In this document: in pieces, positions 26,713 through 34,585 of the stretch
Layout: each line of letters starts with the position of its first letter
Position numbering within the stretch: position 1 is the first letter of the stretch
Source of the DNA: an uncultured bacterium
Lineage (GTDB): Bacteria > Bacillota > Clostridia > UBA1381
Reading direction: 5' to 3'
Assembly (NCBI GenBank): GCA_905215805.1
Contig: CAJMRL010000005.1
Span: 1 to 64,000 of the forward strand
DNA length: 64,000 nucleotides
The notes under the pieces: generated by a model
The model's input: only the letters and a program-made list of their open reading frames with translations
The model's database searches: none
Told to the model about the DNA's origin: nothing
Position numbers and translations under genes: made by a program

Positions 26713-26747
26713 AGTGTTAAAAACAGCAATGGTACATATACTTCTTC

Positions 26748-26780
26748 CGCCTGCCGTCTTAATTTGGGATGGCAGGCGGT
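26748..26780. terminator. Hairpin between convergent genes
   Basis: CCGCCTGCC and GGCAGGCGG pair across a 15-base loop between the antiporter and the ferredoxin stop codons. T-runs are weak on both sides, so terminator function is likely but not certain. Confidence 0.55.
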
Positions 26781-26784
26781 TGCT

Positions 26785-26973
26785 TTATCCTAATTTTATC
26801 GCGCTTGTGGGGCACTCATATGCCGCAAGCTTAACCGTTTCGGTTTTATCGTCGGGCACTGTACCGACGACTACCTCAGATTTATTTGAGCTGTTAAATC
26901 TGAAAACCGACGGGCATTGGTCAACGCAAAGCGCGCAGCTTACACATTCATTTTCATCGACCCAAGCTTTCAT
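26785..26973 (-). CDS. Small ferredoxin (4Fe-4S)
   Basis: This 62-residue electron carrier has CVSCALCVDQCP near the N-terminus and a distant ECPTSAIKL near the C-terminus. That is the layout of single-cluster 4Fe-4S ferredoxins (CxxCxxC plus a later CP), with one extra cysteine in the first loop. The start is the ATG at 26973 behind AAAGGA; an ATG six codons up overlaps that site. It is a stand-alone gene, so its redox partner is not indicated by context. Confidence 0.88.
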   Translation of the reverse strand: MKAWVDENECVSCALCVDQCPSVFRFNSSNKSEVVVGTVPDDKTETVKLAAYECPTSAIKLG

Positions 26974-27059
26974 AAAAGCACATCCTTTCATATATGCGGC
27001 GTTTGTGCCGCTGATTATGCTCTTATTTTAACTCGCAAGACAGATTTTATACACATGTG

Positions 27060-27740
27060 TCAGAATTTTCTTTTAACTTCCTTCACAACTCCGAACACTC
27101 TTATTCTTTCGGTCTCAACTCCCTCGAAGCGTCTTGGGGGATACATAGGATTTACAGACTGAAGCTCGATATAGTCCTTTCCGTAAATCACTCGTTTTAT
27201 AACGCCGCTGTCGTTATCTATCATAACTACTCCGTATGCGCCGTTGTCAACGATGCTTTGGCATCGTACAAGCACAAGATCTCCCTCCATGAATATCGGG
27301 TACATGCTGTCGCCGGTGACACGGAGGAATACATACTCTCCATCGCCGCTTAAATCATCCTGCAATACCGGCTCATAGCCTATGGCAAGATTATTCATGC
27401 TGTCGGCAAATGCGCCCATTCCGGCAGATACGCTCGCAAGCACCGGTATGTTCACAAGATTTGACAGATCGGCGGGGGTGGAGTTTTTCGGCGCGTCTAT
27501 TCCGAGCAGATATTCAACTGTCGTGTTAAAAAAATCGGCAAGCTTTATAAGCGAGGCTCTCTTTATATTTTTGACGGTTCCCTTTTCATATTTTTGGACC
27601 GCAGCTTTTTTTATGCCTATAAGATTCCCAAGCTCCTCCTGCGTCATGCCGCGGGAACGTCTCAGTTCTCTTATGCGTTTTCCTGTTATATTCGGGTCGC
27701 TTTGGAGTATCCCGTTTTTTGAATCCGGTATTGAAGTCAT
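27060..27740 (-). CDS. Phage repressor: XRE helix-turn-helix plus S24 LexA-like peptidase
   Basis: This 226-residue repressor has an N-terminal XRE-type helix-turn-helix (about residues 20-75; MTQEELGNLIGIKKAAVQKYEKG) and a C-terminal S24 self-cleaving domain (about 130-220). The domain has Ser in VTGDSMYPIFMEGD, the catalytic Lys in SGVIKRVIYG and a likely Ala-Gly cleavage site in ASVSAGMG. These residues predict RecA-stimulated autocleavage, so DNA damage should induce the locus. AGGAGG precedes the ATG at 27740. The divergent late promoter and three operator-like sites lie directly upstream. It is the only regulator in the locus. Confidence 0.92.
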   Translation of the reverse strand: MTSIPDSKNGILQSDPNITGKRIRELRRSRGMTQEELGNLIGIKKAAVQKYEKGTVKNIKRASLIKLADFFNTTVEYLLGIDAPKNSTPADLSNLVNIPVLASVSAGMGAFADSMNNLAIGYEPVLQDDLSGDGEYVFLRVTGDSMYPIFMEGDLVLVRCQSIVDNGAYGVVMIDNDSGVIKRVIYGKDYIELQSVNPMYPPRRFEGVETERIRVFGVVKEVKRKF

Positions 27741-27800
27741 GATGTTTCCTCCTTTTATTGCTTTCATTAAATTTATATTTGTATAAAATTAATCTCCTTA

Positions 27801-27918
27801 GTATCTTTATAATACCATGTATCATTAAAAAAGTCAATAGTAATATCAAAAAAATATCTTAAAAGTTTATTGACATATTGGCACATCAGTGGTATAATAC
27901 ATATATCTTAAAAAGATA
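27801..27918. promoter_or_regulatory. Divergent repressor/late promoters with three operator-like sites
   Basis: On the plus strand TTGACA (27870-27875), a 17-bp spacer and TATAAT (27893-27898) drive the structural operon. On the minus strand TTGACT (27837-27832), 17 bp and TATTAT (27814-27809) drive the repressor. ATATCTTWAAA-type sites occur at 27801-27815 (GTATCTTTATAATAC, over the repressor -10), at about 27853-27864 (just upstream of the late -35) and at 27904-27918 (perfect dyad TATCTTAAAAAGATA, at the late start site). Repressor binding to them is inferred. Confidence 0.72.
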
Positions 27919-27944
27919 CAAAACATGCCGAAAGGAGGTAAAAA

Positions 27945-28136
27945 ATGGTTTACTGCAATGACGATTACGATATACGCTTTGCAAATGACAGATATATATC
28001 CTGTGAGGATACTATATCCGAGAGGGAATATTATTGTCCCATATGCGGAACGTATGATTCGGACGTATTTTACATAAATGACGAGGGGCATTGCGTCGGA
28101 TGCAGCGAATGCGTGCACGAGGTGTATGAGCTTTAA
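27945..28136 (+). CDS. Small zinc-ribbon protein, first gene of the phage operon
   Basis: This 63-residue acidic protein has two cysteine pairs (CPICG and CVGCSEC) that would bind one zinc ion, framed by Tyr/Asp-rich segments (NDDYDIRFANDRY). AGGAGG precedes the ATG. Similar tiny zinc-ribbon proteins precede the terminase genes in some clostridial prophages, but I know no function. Its last codons overlap the start of the next gene (28126). Confidence 0.65.
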   Translation: MVYCNDDYDIRFANDRYISCEDTISEREYYCPICGTYDSDVFYINDEGHCVGCSECVHEVYEL

Positions 28137-28341
28137 TAAAGGCGAGGTCACGCCGGAGGAGATAATTGAGTTTTATACTAAGATTCTGCGCGGAGAGGAT
28201 GAGAATTTTAAGAGTGCAGATTCATTCAAGGCGGCGGAATTTTTTATAAAATATTTCGGTATGCTTGAGAAGAAGGATATGTCCTCCGGCGGAGTTATTA
28301 TTATAGATAATATCGGAAGGGAGGAGGACAGGGACGGATAG
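28126..28341 (+). CDS. terS: Probable terminase small subunit, C-terminal part only
   Basis: The ATG at 28126 lies inside the end of the zinc-ribbon gene. The 71-residue product contains TPEEIIEFYTKILRGEDENF, SFKAAEFFIKYFGM and a tail VIIIDNI. This is the pattern seen in the C-terminal half of small terminases of the type that starts with a helix-turn-helix. The usual N-terminal DNA-binding domain is missing: reading upstream in this frame gives no such sequence. The protein may be a minimal oligomerisation part working with another DNA-binding protein (perhaps the zinc-ribbon product), or a degraded TerS. Confidence 0.55.
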   Translation: MSFNKGEVTPEEIIEFYTKILRGEDENFKSADSFKAAEFFIKYFGMLEKKDMSSGGVIIIDNIGREEDRDG

Positions 28342-28396
28342 TATATGTCTTGCAGAGATTATTGCCCCGGCTTTTCACGGACTTCATAAGGATATT

Positions 28397-29599
28397 ATGA
28401 GCGGCGCCCATACGCATTATTGGCTTTGCGGAGGAAGGGGAAGTACAAAATCAAGCTTTGTGAGCATTGAAATCATTCTGGGTATTATGAAAAATCCCGG
28501 GACCTGTGCGGTCGCGCTGCGCAAGGTAGGCGCAACGATAAAGGACAGCATTTATGCCCAGCTGCTATGGGCGATAGATATGCTTGGAGCATCGGACAAA
28601 TGGAGCGCGAAGCTCAGTCCTCTCGAGCTTATATATGAAGAAACCGGACAAAAAATTCTTTTCCGCGGAGCGGATGATCCTCAAAAGATTAAATCGACCA
28701 AGGTCGCGCAGGGGTATATAAGATATATCTGGTATGAGGAGCTTGCGGAATTCGGCGGTATGGAGGAAATACGCTCAATAAACCAGTCGCTTATGAGGGG
28801 CGGCGAAAAATTTGATGTGTTTTATTCGTATAATCCTCCTATAAGCGTTCAGTCATGGGTCAATATTGAGGCGCAGCTTGAAAGAGATGACAGGCTCGTT
28901 CATCACAGCACATATCTTGATGTTCCGGTGAAATGGCTGGGCGAGGTGTTCTTTCAGGAGGCAAATCATCTTAAAAAGACGCATCCGAGGCTGTATGAGC
29001 ATGAGTATATGGGAGTTCCTACCGGAAGCGGCGGCGAGGTGTTTGAGTGCGTTACATTGAGAGAGATAAGCGATGAGGAAATAAACGGCTTTGACTCGAT
29101 AAGGCGCGGGATTGACTTCGGATATGCCGCAGACCCGTTCGTGTATGTGATATGTAATTATGATTCACATAGAAGAAGGCTCTATATTTTCGGCGAGATT
29201 TATAAGCGCGGACTTTCGAACAGGCGCGCCGCCGAGATGATAAATGATATGGGCGGCTTTGACGTAAGTGTTATATGCGACAGTGCAGAGCCTAAGAGCA
29301 TCAACGAGCTTAGGGAGTATGGTATAAATGCCGTCGGAGCAAAAAAAGGCCCCGACAGCGTCAGCTACGGCATAAAATTTTTGCAGAGCCTTGATGAGAT
29401 AGTTATCGACCCGTCAAGATGCCCGGAAACAGCAAGAGAGTTTACCTCATATGAGCTTGAGCGCGGAAGCGACGGTGAATTCAGGGAGGGATATCCCGAT
29501 AAGAATAACCACTCGATAGACGCAGTGCGCTACGCATTGGAGAGGGATTCCTCAAGAAAGAGGGCAAGAGTTATAGAACGCGGTAAAATGAATTTATAG
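28397..29599 (+). CDS. terL: Phage terminase large subunit (PBSX type)
   Basis: This packaging motor ATPase and nuclease is at least 400 residues long. Walker A is CGGRGSTKSSF, Walker B YIWYEELAEF; the nuclease aspartates are in RGIDFGYAADPF, VICDSAEP and NNHSIDAVRYAL. The first canonical start is the ATG at 28397. Conserved N-terminal sequence (LAEIIAPAFHGLHKDI) lies further upstream in frame, back to about 28343, without ATG, GTG or TTG. An out-of-frame ATGTCT at 28345 would reach it if two bases were added. So either a non-standard start is used or a small deletion has shortened the N-terminus. Confidence 0.9.
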   Translation: MSGAHTHYWLCGGRGSTKSSFVSIEIILGIMKNPGTCAVALRKVGATIKDSIYAQLLWAIDMLGASDKWSAKLSPLELIYEETGQKILFRGADDPQKIKSTKVAQGYIRYIWYEELAEFGGMEEIRSINQSLMRGGEKFDVFYSYNPPISVQSWVNIEAQLERDDRLVHHSTYLDVPVKWLGEVFFQEANHLKKTHPRLYEHEYMGVPTGSGGEVFECVTLREISDEEINGFDSIRRGIDFGYAADPFVYVICNYDSHRRRLYIFGEIYKRGLSNRRAAEMINDMGGFDVSVICDSAEPKSINELREYGINAVGAKKGPDSVSYGIKFLQSLDEIVIDPSRCPETAREFTSYELERGSDGEFREGYPDKNNHSIDAVRYALERDSSRKRARVIERGKMNL

Positions 29600-29607
29600 G
29601 GGGGATT

Positions 29608-30909
29608 TTGTTGGTTATAGATGAGGAGCTTATAAGCGGCGGAATTGACGAAAAGATACTTGCTGAGCTTATATACAGGCACGAGCAGGGGCTTGACCGC
29701 ATGAGAAGGCTCAGGGATTATTATTTGGGCAGGCATGATATACTGGCGCGAAGCAGAAAAAGCAATGCTTCGGTCAATAACAGGGTGGTATGCAACCATG
29801 CAAAGTATATTGTGGATATGACGCAGAGCTATCTTGTCGGGAATCCGGTCACATATTCAGCGGGCGAGGAATGCGATATAGAGGCTTTGAAAAACTGCTA
29901 TTTGATTCAGGATATTGCGGCTTTGGACGCGGAGCTGGAAAAGAATATGAGCATATTCGGAAAGAGCTATGAGCTGATATATTCGGATGAGGATTCAATG
30001 CCAAAGAGCGCCGGACTCAGCCCTGTGAATACATTTATGGTATACGCAAGGGGAGTAAACGAAAAGCCGCTTTTCGGCGTGCATTACTTCAGGCGCAGGG
30101 ATATTCGCGGAGCGGTTACCGGCGTATGCTGCACCGCGGCGGACGGGCGGTACATTTATACTTATCAGAATGACGCCGACAGCTATTATAATATGGAGCT
30201 TGTGAAAAAGGAGCCGCATTTCTTCGGCGGAGTTCCGTTTATAGAATACCGCAACAACGATGAAGGACAGGGGGATTTCGAACAGCTTATCCCGCTCATA
30301 GATGCCTACAATCTTCTTCAAAGCGACAGAATAAACGATAAGGAGCAGTTTGTTGATGCGTTTTTGTTCCTTACAGGCATTGAGCTTGACAGCGAGCAGG
30401 CAAAAAAGCTGCGTGAGGAGCGCATACTTATGGGCTATGACGGCGCGAGCGCCCAGTATCTCTCAAAGGTCATGAGTGAAAATGACGTTGAGGTGCTGTG
30501 CGAGGGCATAAAAAAAGATATTCACCGATTTGCGATGGTGCCGGATCTGTCGGACGAGAGCTTCGGCGGAAACCTGTCGGGCGTGGCGATAAAGTACAAG
30601 CTTATGGGATTTGAACAGCATATCCGAAATAAGGAGCGTGCGTTCGCAAAATCGCTCAGGAGGCGATTTGAGCTGTATAATAATTTCCTTTCCCTTAAGG
30701 GAAGCATGGACAGAGTGCCGATTCATAAGATCGATATTGTGTTTACAAGAAATCTTCCGGTAAACGAGCTGGAGATTTCTGAAATGATAAATAATTTAAG
30801 CGGTATTGCAAGCTCCGAAACGCTGCTTTCGAGGCTGTCGTTTGTCAGCGACCCGAAGGAGGAGGCTGAGCTTGCAAGGAAGGAAAGAGAGGAGGGCATG
30901 TCGATATAG
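29608..30909 (+). CDS. Phage portal protein (SPP1 gp6-like)
   Basis: This 433-residue protein would form the dodecameric portal through which DNA enters and leaves the capsid. Typical pieces are YYLGRHDILARSRK near residue 30, NNRVVCNHAKYIVDMTQSYLVGNPV, and the later AQYLSKVMSENDVEVLCEGIKKDIHRFAMVPD segment of the SPP1 Gp6-like family. The start is a TTG at 29608 or 29611, immediately behind a run of G (GGGGGG). It follows TerL with 8 bp between, in the usual packaging order. Confidence 0.9.
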   Translation: MLVIDEELISGGIDEKILAELIYRHEQGLDRMRRLRDYYLGRHDILARSRKSNASVNNRVVCNHAKYIVDMTQSYLVGNPVTYSAGEECDIEALKNCYLIQDIAALDAELEKNMSIFGKSYELIYSDEDSMPKSAGLSPVNTFMVYARGVNEKPLFGVHYFRRRDIRGAVTGVCCTAADGRYIYTYQNDADSYYNMELVKKEPHFFGGVPFIEYRNNDEGQGDFEQLIPLIDAYNLLQSDRINDKEQFVDAFLFLTGIELDSEQAKKLREERILMGYDGASAQYLSKVMSENDVEVLCEGIKKDIHRFAMVPDLSDESFGGNLSGVAIKYKLMGFEQHIRNKERAFAKSLRRRFELYNNFLSLKGSMDRVPIHKIDIVFTRNLPVNELEISEMINNLSGIASSETLLSRLSFVSDPKEEAELARKEREEGMSI

Positions 30910-30956
30910 GAAGGCTGTACAGAGATGTCAGGGATGAATAAAAGGAAGGAGAGTGA

Positions 30957-31424
30957 TTGGCGGTGAAATTCGGAAAGCCAAAATTTGATAAAGAAAAATT
31001 TGATAAAAAAGAGTTTGATGAGGAAAAGTCTGATAATGAAAAGGTCGAAAAAAAGGAAATCGCAAAAAATGATAGGGTAAAAAATAGTGACTATGAAGAT
31101 AGTCAGAAGGAAAGGGCATATGAAAAAGAGGATAACGGCGGTGACCTTGAAGAAAAAGAGGCTGACAAGGATTTAAATACTGAGAGAATGGAGTTCGAGG
31201 CTCAGAAGGAGCTTATGAAGCAGAAGCTTCCTCTTGAATTTGCTCCGATGCTTGCGGGAGCAGATGTTGAGGAAACTATGGAAAATGTTGCGATGTTTAA
31301 AAAGCTGTTTCTTAAGGCGGTTGAAAAGACTTTGTCTGAAAGACTCAAGGGCAGCGAGCCGAAGACCGGGGGTACAGATGAGGATGACGGCAGCGACCCG
31401 TTTCTTAGAGGATTTGGATTTTAA
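30957..31424 (+). CDS. Phage scaffold-like protein (DUF4355/gp20 type)
   Basis: This 155-residue, very charged, helical protein precedes the capsid gene, where scaffolding proteins are normally found. The N-terminus has imperfect repeats of KFDKE (FGKPKFDKEKFDKKEFDEEKSD); the middle is acidic and Lys-rich; and the region LEFAPMLAGADVEETMENVAMFKKLF resembles the C-terminal helix bundle of DUF4355 scaffolds. The end DPFLRGFGF is the usual hydrophobic tail. The start is TTG at 30957 behind GGAAGGAGAG. It would direct capsid assembly and then leave. No head protease is encoded. Confidence 0.8.
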   Translation: MAVKFGKPKFDKEKFDKKEFDEEKSDNEKVEKKEIAKNDRVKNSDYEDSQKERAYEKEDNGGDLEEKEADKDLNTERMEFEAQKELMKQKLPLEFAPMLAGADVEETMENVAMFKKLFLKAVEKTLSERLKGSEPKTGGTDEDDGSDPFLRGFGF

Positions 31425-31441
31425 TTTGGGAGGTTTGAAAT

Positions 31442-32260
31442 ATGGCTATTAATTATGCGGGCAAATATGCCCAGAAAATTGACGAAAGATTCTCGCGCGA
31501 GGCGCTTACCGGCTCGGCGGTGAATAATGATTATGATTTTGTGGGGGTAAAGACGGTCAGCGTTTATTCTATCCCTACGGCAACCATGAACGACTATACA
31601 AGAAGCGGCTCAAGCCGTTACGGTACTCCGGCGGAGCTTGAAAATACGGTTCAGGAGCTTACTCTTTCAAAGGACAGGAGCTTTACTTTTACGATCGACC
31701 GCGGTAATTTCACCGATACTCAGATGGCGAATACCGCCGGCATGGCTTTGCAGCGTCAGCTGCGTGAGGTGGTTATCCCGGAGATAGATACCTACCGCTT
31801 GAGCGTTATGGCGAAAAATGCCGGCGCGACAGCTACAAAGGCGATCACCTCGTCAAATGCTTATGACTCATTTCTTACAGCTACCGCGGCTTTTATAGAT
31901 AACAATGTTCCGCAGGAGGACTGTGTGGCGTTTGTGTCGAGCGCGTTCTACAAGTGCATAAAGGAGGATTCAAGCTTTATAAGAAGCGGCGACCTTTCGC
32001 AGAATATGCTCTTAAAGGGGCAGATAGGTTCCGTTGACGGGATACCGCTTGTTACAGTTCCTTCGTCTTATCTGCCGGCAAATGTTGAATTTATGGTCGT
32101 AAATAAAAATGCAGTTACTTCTCCCGTTAAGCTTTCGGAATACAAGATTCATGACAATCCTCCCGGTATAAACGGCTGGCTTGTCGAAGGCAGAGTTTAT
32201 TATGACGCGTTTGTGCTTTCGAATAAAAAGAAGGGAGTCTACGTTCACAAGAGCGCTTAA
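31442..32260 (+). CDS. Major capsid protein
   Basis: This 272-residue protein is placed after the scaffold and before the connectors. YAGKYAQKIDERFSREALTGSAVN at the N-terminus, SFTFTIDRGNFTDTQM, and the late region DGIPLVTVPSSYLPANVEFMVVNKNAVTSPVKL are typical of HK97-fold capsid proteins of Gram-positive siphoviruses without a separate protease. GGGAGG precedes the ATG. It is smaller than many capsid proteins, which fits a small head. Its stop is followed after one base by the tandem structured repeats. Confidence 0.92.
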   Translation: MAINYAGKYAQKIDERFSREALTGSAVNNDYDFVGVKTVSVYSIPTATMNDYTRSGSSRYGTPAELENTVQELTLSKDRSFTFTIDRGNFTDTQMANTAGMALQRQLREVVIPEIDTYRLSVMAKNAGATATKAITSSNAYDSFLTATAAFIDNNVPQEDCVAFVSSAFYKCIKEDSSFIRSGDLSQNMLLKGQIGSVDGIPLVTVPSSYLPANVEFMVVNKNAVTSPVKLSEYKIHDNPPGINGWLVEGRVYYDAFVLSNKKKGVYVHKSA

Positions 32261-32261
32261 C

Positions 32262-32514
32262 GTGAAAAATAAGCGGCGCATCTCGCCGCCCGCCGAGGCT
32301 CGGAGTATACCAATACGCCGTCGCCTCGTTAGACAGCGACCTGCTTGCTTCTTTTTCACGTTAGTATAGAAGTGAAAATAAGCGGCGCATCTCGCCGCCC
32401 GCCGAGGCTCGGAGTATACCAATACGCCGTCGCCTCGTTAGACAGCGACCTGCTTGCTTCTTTTTCACGTTAGTATAGAAGTGAAAATAAGCGGCGCATC
32501 TCGCTTCTTTTTCA
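32262..32514. repeat. Tandem ~109-bp structured repeats (2 full copies + 1 internally deleted copy)
   Basis: Copies start at 32262, 32372 and 32481. The full units are identical except for one A. Each unit can fold alone: outer stem GTGAAAA / TTTTCAC, hairpin GGCG-catct-CGCC, and a long hairpin CGAGGC.CGG.GTAT-ACCA-ATAC.CCG..GCCTCG (32294-32328 in copy 1). The third copy keeps only the outer stem and start of the first hairpin, with about 75 bp removed. The unit length is not a multiple of three and no reading frame is credible. The block fills the whole space between capsid and connector genes. Confidence 0.92.
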
Positions 32515-32557
32515 TGTCGGAGCTGAAACTAAATTTTAAGAAAGGGGGATTTTGATT

Positions 32558-32905
32558 ATGGAGGATTACCGTGATGATATTTTAAATGACGCAAAGCTTA
32601 TTCTTGGGATCTCAGATACTTCAAGCGATTCGCTTTTGGCGGTGTATGTATTTGACGCGGTAAGCTATATAAAGTCCTTCTGCCATTTGGAGGTGATGCC
32701 GCTTCAGCTATGCGGTATCGCCGCCAATATGACGGCGGGAATGTACAGAAGAAACAAAAACGGTGATATAAGCCTGATAAAGGAGGGTGACAGGGAGATA
32801 GGATACTGCGCTTTGTCGGAGTTTATGGAGGTTTATTCCGAAAGGCTAAAGCCGTTTATAAACAAGGCGGCAAGACTGCCGTCGGAGGTGAATGCCGATG
32901 TTTGA
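32558..32905 (+). CDS. Head-tail connector protein (gp6/gp15-like)
   Basis: This 115-residue helical protein is of the phage head-tail connector family (YRDDILNDAKLILGISDTSSDSLLAVYVFDAVSYIKSFCHL is the typical N-terminal helix pair). It would form the ring beneath the portal. The start is the ATG at 32558, 9 bases behind GGGGG; a TTG at 32552 is too close. The gene overlaps the next by 14 bases. Confidence 0.82.
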   Translation: MEDYRDDILNDAKLILGISDTSSDSLLAVYVFDAVSYIKSFCHLEVMPLQLCGIAANMTAGMYRRNKNGDISLIKEGDREIGYCALSEFMEVYSERLKPFINKAARLPSEVNADV

Positions 32906-33215
32906 GGTGTTTAACGACAGGCTTGTGGAATTCTTTGATGAAAATCCGCTAAGAGCTTACGGAGATAAGCCGGGACGCGTAAGCAGGGGAAGCATATTCT
33001 GTGATGTGCAGCCCTACAAGACCGGAACGACCGACAAAATGAACAAGACGGAATACGGATTGTCTCCGTTTGCAACAAAAAAGCTTTTTTGTCCGGATAA
33101 TGACCTGATAAAAGGCGGAGCGCTGGCGCAGATAGACGGCAAGATGTACAGAATCATCTATATTGAGAAGCGTAATATGGGGATGATGGCAATAGCGGAG
33201 GAGGTGTTTGAATGA
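32892..33215 (+). CDS. Head closure / minor capsid-like protein
   Basis: This 107-residue beta-rich protein stands in the head-closure (stopper) position of the connector block. GSIFCDVQPYKTG and KMYRIIYIEKRNMGMMAIAEEV are consistent with stopper proteins that bridge connector and tail. GGAGGTGA precedes the ATG at 32892, with a second possible ATG at 32898. It overlaps both neighbours by a few bases, a sign of translational coupling. Confidence 0.72.
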   Translation: MPMFEVFNDRLVEFFDENPLRAYGDKPGRVSRGSIFCDVQPYKTGTTDKMNKTEYGLSPFATKKLFCPDNDLIKGGALAQIDGKMYRIIYIEKRNMGMMAIAEEVFE

Positions 33216-33550
33216 GTGTTTCAGTAAGCGGAGTAGACGGCGCGCTGGCTCTTGTGAACAGGCTTTTGGACGCGGACGGAGCATTGGCGGAAGGGATAAG
33301 TCAGGGAGCGGAGATTGCCGCTGAGGCTGCAAGAGGAATGTGTCCGGTTCGTACCGGAGCGCTCAGAAGCTCTATAAAAACCGAATGCTCCGGAACGCAC
33401 GCCGAAATAAGCGCAAATTGCTCCTATGCGGGGTATGTGGAATTTGGAACTTATAAAATGGCGGCAAGACCGTTTATGGTCCCGGGACTGTATTCCTCTG
33501 AGGGAGCGGTTATAGCGGCGATAGAGTCGGTTTTGGGAGGATTGCTATGA
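33212..33550 (+). CDS. HK97 gp10-like tail completion protein
   Basis: This 112-residue protein contains the clear gp10-family pattern AAEAARGMCPVRTGALRSSI followed by YAGYVEFGTYKMAARPFM. It takes part in joining head and tail. Start and stop overlap the neighbouring genes (ATGA at both ends). Confidence 0.88.
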   Translation: MSVSVSGVDGALALVNRLLDADGALAEGISQGAEIAAEAARGMCPVRTGALRSSIKTECSGTHAEISANCSYAGYVEFGTYKMAARPFMVPGLYSSEGAVIAAIESVLGGLL

Positions 33551-33891
33551 TAGATATAAATGCTGAGGCTCAGAAAAGCCTTTTGAAATCCGGTTTGGAT
33601 ATAGTGTTTCAGTATCCGCAGAGCAAGGAGACTATGCCTGTAGTCAGTTTTTTTACGATAAGCGAAAAGGGAAGCTTTGGGGCGGATGATGAGGCATGGT
33701 TTCAGGATGGGACAATAGCTGTGGATATATTCGCGCATTCTCCGGCTCAATGCGGAGAGCTTGCTTTACGGGTAAACGGCTGCATGGAAAATGACGGCTG
33801 GAGACGGGATTTTTCGATGGATGTAGCGGACGATACGGACGGAGTATTTCATAAAACCATGCGATTTACAAAATCGTTTTATATTAAATAA
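33547..33891 (+). CDS. Tail terminator-like protein
   Basis: This 114-residue protein stands between the gp10-like protein and the major tail protein, the normal slot for the tail terminator that ends tube growth. QYPQSKETMPVVSFFTISEKG and DGTIAVDIFAHSPAQCGELALRVNGCMENDGWRRDF give the alpha/beta pattern of that family (DUF6838-like). Assignment rests mostly on gene order. Confidence 0.68.
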   Translation: MIDINAEAQKSLLKSGLDIVFQYPQSKETMPVVSFFTISEKGSFGADDEAWFQDGTIAVDIFAHSPAQCGELALRVNGCMENDGWRRDFSMDVADDTDGVFHKTMRFTKSFYIK

Positions 33892-33945
33892 TTGGGGATT
33901 TGACCTGAATGACCTTGCGGGTGATATGAAAGGGGATATAAATAT

Positions 33946-34575
33946 ATGAAAAAGAAACCGATACCTACGATTGGTGTGGATAAGTACACATTTTTTAAGC
34001 TTAATTCGGACGGAGCGGAGGGCGTGTCCTATGGCGTACCGTATTCTCTTGAGGGAACGGTGCAGATATCTCTGACCGACAACGGCGGCGCGGATACCTT
34101 TGATGCCGATAACGGGGCATATGAGGTTGAAACCTATATCGAAAAGATGGGGCATGATATAGAAAATGCCGACATAACTCCGGAGGTTGACGCTATGTGG
34201 AGAGGACTTGAGGCGAAAAACGGAGCTGTTGTTGTAGGGAAGCCGTCCGGAACGGTGTATTTCGGAGTGGCTTGGAGATTGCTCAAGACCGACGGTACAT
34301 ACAGATATGTTAAGTATTTCAAAGGCTCGTACTCCTTTGCGTCAAATCTCGGCGGAAAGACGAGACCATCGACAGGTGCAGCTGAAAAGCAGACAGCAAA
34401 GGCTAATTATACCGCCGTACAGAGAGATTACGACGATATGATCTATATGTACATAGATCAGAGCGATGTTGAAACGGGCGATGATTACGAAACGATCGAA
34501 GAGTTTGAAGAAGCGTGGTTCTCGGATATGGGCGCACTTATGGACGATGTTAAAATTACAACTGTTAAAGAATGA
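33946..34575 (+). CDS. Major tail protein
   Basis: This 209-residue tail tube subunit begins KKPIPTIGVDKYTFFKLNSD. The central VDAMWRGLEAKNGAVVVGKPSGTVYFGVAWRLLKTDGTYRYVKYFKGSY is the phi13-type major tail signature in Gram-positive phages, where such proteins form hexameric rings. The C-terminus is acidic. GAAAGGGG precedes the ATG. It is the expected gene before the tail chaperones and tape measure. Confidence 0.88.
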   Translation: MKKKPIPTIGVDKYTFFKLNSDGAEGVSYGVPYSLEGTVQISLTDNGGADTFDADNGAYEVETYIEKMGHDIENADITPEVDAMWRGLEAKNGAVVVGKPSGTVYFGVAWRLLKTDGTYRYVKYFKGSYSFASNLGGKTRPSTGAAEKQTAKANYTAVQRDYDDMIYMYIDQSDVETGDDYETIEEFEEAWFSDMGALMDDVKITTVKE

Positions 34576-34585
34576 GGTGGAATAA

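Noticed and set aside
26714..27031. 105-codon plus-strand frame across the ferredoxin
   Set aside because: Covers the antisense of a clear ferredoxin and runs through the intergenic hairpin.
32012..32422. Minus-strand frame through capsid end and tandem repeats
   Set aside because: Arises from the repeats; unit length is not a multiple of three and the coding pattern is absent.
32262..32514. CRISPR array
   Set aside because: Units are tandem without variable spacers; no cas genes in the window.
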